Source: JACMOY01 sp046590855 (GTDB lineage: Bacteria > Actinomycetota > Actinomycetes > Actinomycetales > Angustibacteraceae). Taken from it: DNA of 10,749 bases. The notes under the pieces were generated by a model. That model had not been told where the DNA came from. It ran no database searches and saw only the letters and a list, made by a program, of their open reading frames with translations. Position 1 is the stretch's first letter. Every line of letters starts with the position of its first letter. A program made the position numbers and the translations under genes. This document shows, one piece after another, positions 6,930-10,749 of the stretch. The stretch covers positions 1 through 10,749 of the forward strand of contig JBKJTJ010000149.1 in the NCBI GenBank assembly GCA_046590855.1, given 5' to 3'.

Positions 6930-7790
6930 GTGATGTACGACTCGAAGGACAGCGGACGTGACCGGGTCTGCCTGGCCTCCAGCGTCCAGCCCCATCAGGC
7001 CGACCTGCGCGGTCGCCACACCTGGGTCGACCGCATTCGCGAAGCCCTGGAATCGGACCTGTTCGTGCTGCACGCGCAACCGATCCGCAACCTGGCGACC
7101 GCGGCGACCGACCGGTACGAGATGCCGCTGCGGATGGTGGACGGCGACGGCAGCCTGATCCTGCCCGGTGAGTTCCTGCCAGCAGCCGAGCGCTTCGCGC
7201 TGCTCACGGGCATCGACAGGTGGGTCATCACCAAGGCCTGCCAGCTCCTGGGGGACAGCCAGCGGGCCGGTCAGGACCTGCACTTCGAGGTCAACCTGTC
7301 GGGGCCCTCCATCGGCGACCCTGACCTGCTCGCACTGATCGAGACCAACCTGGCGCAGCTGCCGCGACGCGGTGGGCTGGTCATCGAGGTGACCGAGACC
7401 GCCGCGATCATCGACGTGCCCCGGGCCCGGGCGTTCGCCGACCACCTCGCGGCGCTCGGGTGCGCCTTCGCCCTCGACGACTTCGGCGCCGGGTACGGCT
7501 CGTTCGACCACCTCAAGCACCGTCCCTTCGACTACCTGAAGATCGACGGGGAGTTCGTCCGTGGGCTGGTCACCAGCCACGCCGACCAGGCAGTCGTGAC
7601 GTCCCCGGTGCAGATCGCCCGTCAGCTGGGCAAGCAGACGGTCGCTGAGTTCGTCGAGGACCAACCGACCCTCGACCTGCTCACCGACCTGGGGGTCGAC
7701 TGCGCGCGGGGCTACCACATCGGACGACCCGCACCCATCCCCGAACTGTCGAGGCGGCCCCTCGCAGAAGAGCAGCTCCAGGGGGTGTGA
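6930..7790 (+). CDS. EAL domain protein (c-di-GMP phosphodiesterase-like), 286 aa; 3' part of a decayed GGDEF-EAL gene
   Basis: A nearly complete EAL domain, the fold that hydrolyses cyclic di-GMP to pGpG. Metal and catalytic residues are mostly kept: Glu64 in YEMPLRM, Asn122 in FEVNLSG, Glu153 in VIEVTET, Asp183-Asp184 in ALDDFGAGYGS, Lys204 in YLKID, and Glu240/Glu243 in AEFVED. Two departures stand out: the name-giving EAL triplet is EMP, and the usual QGY near the end is RGY (Arg260). The first ~13 residues (MYDSKDSGRDRV) are the tail of a GGDEF domain, so the gene was once longer. The GTG at 6930 is merely the first start in the frame; no Shine-Dalgarno sequence lies before it, so expression is doubtful. 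It is soluble, with no membrane segment. The gene ends at a TGA whose bases overlap a GTG of the next frame. Confidence 0.72.
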   Translation: MMYDSKDSGRDRVCLASSVQPHQADLRGRHTWVDRIREALESDLFVLHAQPIRNLATAATDRYEMPLRMVDGDGSLILPGEFLPAAERFALLTGIDRWVITKACQLLGDSQRAGQDLHFEVNLSGPSIGDPDLLALIETNLAQLPRRGGLVIEVTETAAIIDVPRARAFADHLAALGCAFALDDFGAGYGSFDHLKHRPFDYLKIDGEFVRGLVTSHADQAVVTSPVQIARQLGKQTVAEFVEDQPTLDLLTDLGVDCARGYHIGRPAPIPELSRRPLAEEQLQGV

Positions 7791-7864
7791 GGGTGCACTC
7801 CGAGGTCACCTCGATGCTTGCGGTGCTGACCGCGGCTTATCGTGGTGGCGGAGTGGGGTGCGTC

Positions 7865-8389
7865 ATGACTGCGTCGATGAACCGCACGGCCGTCGGCGGC
7901 CGAGGGATCAGCGCTGGGTGGGTGGTCCGCCTGGCGGGCCTGTGCCTGGTGATCGCCGTCCCCGTGCTCACGTGGTGGCTGGTGGGCGATCTGTCCACCG
8001 TGTCCCGGGCCGAAGACCCGGACTACGCGGTCCGCCCGTTGCTGGTCAGCCCGACGACTGAACGGGCTGTGGGGATCGCGTCGCTGGCTCTGGCGGTGGG
8101 GGCGGTGGCGGTTCTGACGTGGGCCGCCCGACGACGAGCCCTGGACCGCCGCTGGTGGACGGTCCTGGTCCTGCTGGTTGCGGCCGGTGGCATCGTCGGG
8201 CTCGGCTGGCGGATCCTGACCGCTGGCGTCATCGGGGCGAACATCGGTGCCGGACTGTTCGTCTTCGTCGGCGGCCCGCTCGTCGCTGCGCTGGGGCTCT
8301 TCGCACTGACACGGTCCGTCTTCCTTGTGGTGAGGGCCAGTCGGCACGACCCCTCTCGCCGGGTCCTAGCCAAGGAGCGCAACGGGTAG
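7865..8389 (+). CDS. Hypothetical four-helix membrane protein, 174 aa
   Basis: I do not recognise the family. Hydrophobic segments predict four membrane helices: about residues 19-41 (WVVRLAGLCLVIAVPVLTWW), 66-87 (AVGIASLALAVGAVAVLTWA), 97-119 (WWTVLVLLVAAGGIVGLGW) and 124-155. A short Arg/Lys-rich tail ends RRVLAKERNG, probably in the cytoplasm. I chose ATG at 7865, which has GGAG (7850-7853) 11 nt before it. An in-frame GTG at 7787 overlaps the TGA of the EAL gene (GTGA) and would add 26 residues. Those codons use many A/T third positions and look non-coding, so the longer form is less likely but possible. It is coupled to the following small gene by a one-base stop/start overlap. Confidence 0.6.
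   Translation: MTASMNRTAVGGRGISAGWVVRLAGLCLVIAVPVLTWWLVGDLSTVSRAEDPDYAVRPLLVSPTTERAVGIASLALAVGAVAVLTWAARRRALDRRWWTVLVLLVAAGGIVGLGWRILTAGVIGANIGAGLFVFVGGPLVAALGLFALTRSVFLVVRASRHDPSRRVLAKERNG
8372..8377 (+). promoter_or_regulatory. Shine-Dalgarno (AAGGAG) inside the end of the four-helix gene
   Basis: AAGGAG lies 11 nt before the GTG at 8389, inside the last codons of the preceding gene. This supports that GTG, which shares a base with the upstream TAG (TAGTG), as a coupled start for the next small gene. Confidence 0.4.
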
Positions 8390-8619
8390 TGCCTGGGCTA
8401 CTACCTGTCGGGGCGTCCGGGGGACCGTCCCGGGTGAAGGACACGCTGGACGCGGTCCTGCTGGCCGCGACCGTCACCGCGGTCGTGCTGCTCGCCCGTA
8501 CGCGCGGCCGGCTCGGACTGGCTCCGCGCGACGCCAGCGCGCCGGAGGACCTATACGACCTTGGTCGAAGGGAGGCGGGCGACAAAGGTCGTCTACTGCG
8601 GGGGTCGCTGGGCGGTTAG
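8389..8619 (+). CDS. Small single-pass membrane protein, 76 aa
   Basis: An unrecognised small protein. From GTG at 8389 it begins MPGLLPVGASGGPS, then has one hydrophobic helix DAVLLAATVTAVVLLA (about residues 20-36), then a charged tail with LAPRDASAPEDLYDLGRR. The organisation, a short N-terminus, one helix and a polar tail, suggests a small membrane-anchored accessory protein. A second possible start, GTG at 8434, would place the helix almost at the N-terminus (MKDTLDAVLL), which also looks natural. The gene overlaps the four-helix gene by one base and is followed within 25 nt by a strong hairpin, so the two genes form a neat bicistronic unit. Function unknown. Confidence 0.5.
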   Translation: MPGLLPVGASGGPSRVKDTLDAVLLAATVTAVVLLARTRGRLGLAPRDASAPEDLYDLGRREAGDKGRLLRGSLGG

Positions 8620-8643
8620 CGTTCTGGTTCTCCCCGCTGAACA

Positions 8644-8681
8644 GGGCCCGACCCCTCTACCCCCGAAGGGGGGTCGGGCCC
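8644..8681 (+). terminator. Strong GC hairpin terminator after the small membrane-protein pair
   Basis: GGGCCCGACCCC (8644-8655) pairs perfectly over 12 bp with GGGGTCGGGCCC (8670-8681), with a 14-nt loop that can partly pair inside. There is no T-run after it, which is common for actinobacterial terminators. It lies 24 nt after the stop at 8619. Confidence 0.75.
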
Positions 8682-8683
8682 GC

Positions 8684-9366
8684 TCGGGTGAGCGACTCTC
8701 CGCCCGGCCACGCGTCGTCAGGTGAACCACACGTGGCGTCAGCACGATCGCGCCATGAGAGGCGACCGGCACACATGGTCACGACCCCTGACGGTCCTCG
8801 CCCTGGCCCTCGCGGCGATGCTGACCCAGGCCGGGCCGCGTCCGGGTGCTCGGCGAGTTCGGGGTGCCCGTGCCGGTCGGGCCCGCGAGCCACCCCAGTG
8901 GCCACCCCGAGCAGGTGAGCGCCCACGAGACTCTGCGGTTCCCGAGCACCCAGCCGGAGCGCTGGCCGCCCCATCTTCGGGTCGGCCAGCCCTTCGATCG
9001 TTGCCTCGCGTGCCAGATCAGGTGCCTGGTTTTCGCAGTCCGCCTGGGTCGCTCTGGCCCGCTCACCTGCCTCTCGGTCTCAGCAGCTCGGTGATGGCTG
9101 TTCCTGACGTGGCGATCAGCTGTGGAGAGCTGCGTGGACCGGTGATGCCGTGCAGGGTGAGTCCGTGGATGACTGCACACAGGACGGCCCTGCAACCTCT
9201 GCCCCTCGTGGTCCGGACTGACGTCCACGACGTGCGTCACTCGGCCGCGAGTTGACCTGCGACGGTCGGGACCGCCGCAGGTCTTGACACCCGGGGTGCC
9301 CGTCACCTGCGGCACACGGCGAACGCCGTCGACGAGCAGGCCCCATGAGATGAGGAGAGGACCACC
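8684..9366. other. Gene-poor stretch with weak coding traces
   Basis: No gene can be supported in these ~680 nt. On the plus strand an ATG at 8755 opens a frame starting like a signal peptide (RPLTVLALALAAMLTQAG), but it turns into Arg/Pro/Ala-rich sequence and lacks a Shine-Dalgarno sequence. On the minus strand an open frame covering about 9075-8657 contains a more protein-like run (DLAREATIEGLADPKMGRP) but has no clear start and matches nothing I know. Both could be remnants of decayed genes. Near the right end TTGACA (9284-9289) and TTGACC (9252-9257) could be -35 boxes for the DUF4287 gene, but no good -10 follows at the right distance. Confidence 0.4.
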
Positions 9367-9651
9367 ATGTCGTTCCAGGCCTATCTCGATGCCGTCGAAA
9401 CCAAGACCGGCAAGACACCGCGCCAACTCATCAGCGAGGCGCAAGCCAAGGGATTCGGGCCCTCGACCAAGGCCGGCCCGATTCTGGCGTGGCTCGCCGA
9501 GTCCTACGGCCTTGGTCGAGGGCACGGCATGGCGATGGTGCACGTGATCACCAAGGGTCCCGCCATCTCCGACAAGCACATCGGCGCAGCGGGCACGCAC
9601 GCCGACACCAGTACCGAACTGTGGCTCGACGGGCGGGCCACCAAGCCCTAG
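9367..9651 (+). CDS. DUF4287 domain protein, 94 aa
   Basis: This matches the DUF4287 family (PF14117), small soluble proteins of unknown function. The signature is clear: MSFQAYLDAVETKTGKTPRQ (1-20), then KGFGPSTKAGPILAWLAESYG (28-48), then LGRGHGMAMVHVIT (49-62). The rest (residues 63-94, GPAISDKHIGAAGTHADTSTELWLDG) is a short polar tail. A good Shine-Dalgarno sequence (GAGGAGAGG, 9352-9360) precedes the ATG. The gene stands alone and is followed by a hairpin terminator. It is odd in holding a perfect 17-bp inverted repeat within its coding sequence (see the repeat entry). Codons CTT-GGT-CGA in the right arm are unlike the usual CTG/GGC/CGC preference of this DNA. Confidence 0.9.
   Translation: MSFQAYLDAVETKTGKTPRQLISEAQAKGFGPSTKAGPILAWLAESYGLGRGHGMAMVHVITKGPAISDKHIGAAGTHADTSTELWLDGRATKP
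9459..9523 (+). repeat. Perfect 17-bp inverted repeat inside the DUF4287 gene
   Basis: GCCCTCGACCAAGGCCG (9459-9475) is the exact reverse complement of CGGCCTTGGTCGAGGGC (9507-9523), with a 31-nt spacer. In the mRNA this would fold into a stable stem. The arms encode the conserved segments PSTKAG and YGLGRG, so protein constraint alone fixes part of each arm, but the synonymous positions also pair. Confidence 0.8.
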
Positions 9652-9725
9652 ACCAGATCCGGTGGCGTCCACGAGGAACACCGGTTGCTGCAGACGAGGG
9701 GTCTGGGTCGCAGCACGACGCACAA

Positions 9726-9759
9726 GGCCCCTGACCCGCGCATCCGCAGGTCAGGGGCC
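9726..9759 (+). terminator. Hairpin terminator after the DUF4287 gene
   Basis: GGCCCCTGACC (9726-9736) pairs over 11 bp with GGTCAGGGGCC (9749-9759), with a 12-nt loop, followed by a short CTT. It lies 74 nt after the stop codon and just before the tRNA remnant, whose 3' end points toward it from the other strand, so it may also end transcription coming from the right. Confidence 0.65.
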
Positions 9760-9780
9760 CTTCGTGCTGTCTCAACTGCG

Positions 9781-9822
9781 TGCGCCCGAAGGGATTCGAA
9801 CCCCTAACCTTCTGATCCGTAG
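9781..9822 (-). other. 3' half of tRNA-Arg(ACG), probable attachment-site repeat
   Basis: Read on the minus strand, this begins with the anticodon loop CTACGGA (anticodon ACG), then the 3' side of the anticodon stem TCAGA, the variable region AGGTT, the T-arm with the TTCGAAT loop, and the 3' acceptor strand CGGGCGC with discriminator A. This agrees with the familiar actinobacterial tRNA-Arg(ACG). The 5' half (acceptor 5' strand, D-arm, 5' anticodon stem) is absent: beyond 9822 the sequence becomes CCGGGCCCCGGGCCCG and cannot pair with the remaining stem. It is therefore not a working tRNA. A break exactly at the anticodon loop is the usual crossover position for elements that integrate into tRNA genes, so this is best read as the far attachment repeat of such an element. 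Confidence 0.75.
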
Positions 9823-9839
9823 CCGGGCCCCGGGCCCGT

Positions 9840-9917
9840 CAGGATCCGTCCTCAAACGACCCGAGCAGCGGCAAAATCGTACATCGTCGCAGGTCAGCGG
9901 CTTAATGACGGATCCTG
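9840..9917. repeat. 11-bp inverted repeat next to the tRNA remnant
   Basis: CAGGATCCGTC (9840-9850) and GACGGATCCTG (9907-9917) are exact reverse complements with 56 nt between them. They begin 17 nt inside the end of the tRNA fragment, a place where integrase arm sites or excisionase sites are often found. Confidence 0.6.
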
Positions 9918-9940
9918 TCGCTCCTTGTCGTTCGTTGTCG
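9916..9940 (+). repeat. Three TGTCG repeats at exact 10-bp spacing
   Basis: TGTCG occurs at 9916-9920, 9926-9930 and 9936-9940, placing the repeats on one face of the helix. This could be a cooperative protein-binding site; a promoter-like TATACA (9947-9952) follows directly. Confidence 0.45.
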
Positions 9941-10198
9941 GATCGTTATACAGGACCCTCGATCCGAGGCTTCGAGGCCCATTGTTGGGCCAACCGTGTG
10001 TGATGCCGGGAGAGGGGGCTACCCGGCGCGCTCGGCGATCGTTTCGTGTTTCTGCGTACTCAGCCGAGATGGCCCTGCCGAGGCGCCGCGAGCGGAGTCA
10101 CCACCTATGCACGTGGGTGGGGCGTGGGGCGTGTGTGGCGCAACGTGAACGACCGCGAACATCGGCGGGCGTGTCGGTCAGGGTCGTCCGTCGGCCTT

Positions 10199-10214
10199 GC
10201 GATCGTGCGATCGC
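10199..10214. repeat. Palindrome upstream of the recombinase
   Basis: GCGATCG and CGATCGC (7-bp arms) surround a central TG, 28 nt before the first recognisable recombinase codon. A palindrome with a 2-bp centre here could be an operator, or a recombinase half-site pair, since serine recombinases cut with 2-bp staggers. The match is short and may be chance. Confidence 0.3.
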
Positions 10215-10242
10215 CTGGCGCCGTCTGGCGGATCTCCTGGCG

Positions 10243-10749
10243 CTGCGGATCGCGACGTACGCACGGGTTTCGACCGCTGCTCAAGCTGACACAGGGATCT
10301 CCCTGGCTGACCCGGAACGACGACTTCGAGCTGCGGTGACTGCACGAGACGGGCACCTCGTCGAGCACTTCTCGATCCCGGGGTATCCGGGGTACTGGAC
10401 TCACGTCGGGCCTAGATCGACTTCACGCGACGATCCGCGCCGGGGGCGTCGACGTCGTGATGGCTACCAAGATCGACCGGGTGTCACGTCGGCAGTCGGC
10501 TTGCTGGGGCCGATGGACGAGCTGCGGCACTCCCGCTGCCACCTGGTCCTGATCGACGAAGGACTGGACACCTCGACCGCTGCAGGTGACCTGGCATCCG
10601 GGCTCCTGGGCGTCATCGGCGGTTGGGAACGTCGGCGCATCGCAGAACGCACGAAAGCGGGCCGCCCGGCGGCCGTCGAGATCGAAGGCTGTTTCGTCGG
10701 CTCGACACCTCCTTTCCGCTTCCGCAGTGTCCGCTCACCGAACGGCAGA
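10243..10749 (+). pseudogene. Serine recombinase (resolvase/integrase family), frameshifted, 3' end outside window
   Basis: The N-terminal catalytic domain of a serine recombinase is readable in three pieces. Piece 1 (10243 to about 10390): LRIATYARVSTAAQADTGIS, with the nucleophile Ser at 10270-10272 in YARVST, then RRLRAAVTARDGHLVEHFS. Piece 2, shifted to the next frame (about 10391-10494): TGLTSGLDRLHATIRAGGVD, then VVMATKIDRVSRR. Piece 3, back in the first frame (10495-10749): VGLLGPMDELRHSRCHLVLI, then TSTAAGDLASGLLGVIGGWE and RRRIAERTKAGR, continuing off the edge. These are consecutive parts of the same domain, so two single-base indels (near 10391 and near 10490) broke the gene. No ATG lies close upstream; an in-frame GTG exists at 10171. 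The enzyme would have cut and rejoined DNA through a phosphoserine link to move or invert the element. Confidence 0.8.

Larger units (their letters stand above)
9823..10242. other. Non-coding element end with several inverted and phased repeats
   Basis: No gene is supported in these 420 nt; a 97-codon plus-strand frame at 10046-10339 is the shadow of another frame. What is visible: tandem CGGGCCC at 9824-9838; an 11-bp inverted repeat (9840-9850 with 9907-9917); TGTCG three times at exact 10-bp steps (9916-9940); a promoter-like TTGTCG (9925-9930), 16 nt, TATACA (9947-9952); a 6-bp hairpin GGCCCA-TTGT-TGGGCC (9976-9991); and GCGATCG-TG-CGATCGC (10199-10214). This density of repeats suits an attachment/regulatory end of a mobile element. 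Confidence 0.45.
9781..10749 (+). mobile_element. Left edge of an integrated element or island (continues beyond the window)
   Basis: The tRNA-Arg 3'-half repeat marks the boundary, and a broken serine recombinase gene lies inside. Because the tRNA remnant runs right to left, the complete tRNA-Arg copy and the bulk of the element should lie to the right of the window, with host chromosome to the left. The type of element (phage, ICE or plasmid remnant) cannot be told from what is visible. The frameshifted recombinase suggests an old, immobilised insertion. Confidence 0.45.

Noticed and set aside
7787..7864. Longer start (GTG at 7787, GTGA overlap with the EAL gene) for the four-helix membrane protein
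   Set aside because: The added codons show non-coding third-position use, and ATG 7865 has its own GGAG; the longer start remains possible but is less likely.
8559..9520. The 10-mer CCTTGGTCGA found at 8559-8568 and again in the DUF4287 gene (9510-9519) as a possible dispersed motif
   Set aside because: Ten bases shared between coding regions is weak evidence and the flanks differ; probably chance.
8779..9723. A 314-codon minus-strand frame
   Set aside because: It crosses the clear plus-strand DUF4287 gene and its terminator in antisense, with no recognisable domain and no start signal.
9781..9860. A complete tRNA gene
   Set aside because: Only the 3' half from the anticodon loop is present; the sequence on the 5' side cannot form the anticodon stem, D-arm or acceptor stem.
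10046..10339. A 97-codon plus-strand frame at the element edge
   Set aside because: Its last part overlaps the recombinase N-terminus in a different frame; the recombinase frame has the catalytic motif, so this one is a shadow.
1..10749. CRISPR array, rRNA genes or riboswitch
   Set aside because: No regularly spaced repeat-spacer pattern, rRNA signature or known riboswitch core was seen on either strand.

Overview
The window is very GC-rich, and the third codon positions of its open genes are strongly G/C biased. The protein types present (P1-family peptidase, HTH_42 winged-helix protein, DUF2461, YdeI/OmdA, DUF4287) suit a chromosome of an Actinomycetota bacterium, plausibly a Micrococcales/Cellulomonas-like member. 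That placement is inference from composition and gene content only.

Region 1 (1-138): the last 35 residues of a plus-strand gene, resembling the C-terminal beta-domain of a secreted alpha-amylase, converge on the minus-strand block. Region 2 (139-5190, minus): a compact gene block transcribed right to left. It runs P1-family (DmpA/BapA-type) peptidase, a serine hydrolase of the class C beta-lactamase/D-aminopeptidase fold, an HTH_42 winged-helix protein, and an aldo/keto reductase. The first two junctions are ATGA and TGATG stop/start overlaps, so these genes are almost certainly co-translated; the reductase follows after 41 nt. The peptidase-hydrolase pair suggests processing of unusual peptides or amides (beta- or D-amino-acid containing), but no substrate can be read from the sequence. 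A DUF2461 gene (5264-5962, minus) lies 73 nt upstream and may share the transcript. It has an excellent Shine-Dalgarno sequence in front of ATC where an ATG would be expected.

Region 3 (6079-8619, plus): a YdeI/OmdA-family gene with a possible leaderless promoter; a broken GGDEF domain followed by a nearly intact EAL (c-di-GMP phosphodiesterase) reading frame, which together look like the residue of one GGDEF-EAL gene; and two small membrane-protein genes that overlap by one base (TAGTG) and end in a strong 12-bp hairpin. Region 4 (8684-9366): about 680 nt with no gene I can support, only weak coding traces. Region 5 (9367-9759): a short DUF4287 gene carrying a perfect 17-bp inverted repeat inside its coding sequence, followed by a hairpin terminator.

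Region 6 (9781-10749): the right end looks like the edge of an integrated element. Positions 9781-9822 (minus) are exactly the 3' half of tRNA-Arg(ACG), starting at the anticodon loop, without its 5' half; this is the usual signature of a distal attachment site. About 420 nt to the right begins a serine recombinase gene with its catalytic serine motif, broken by two compensating frameshifts and running off the window. From the orientation, the intact tRNA-Arg and the rest of the element should lie to the right, outside the window.
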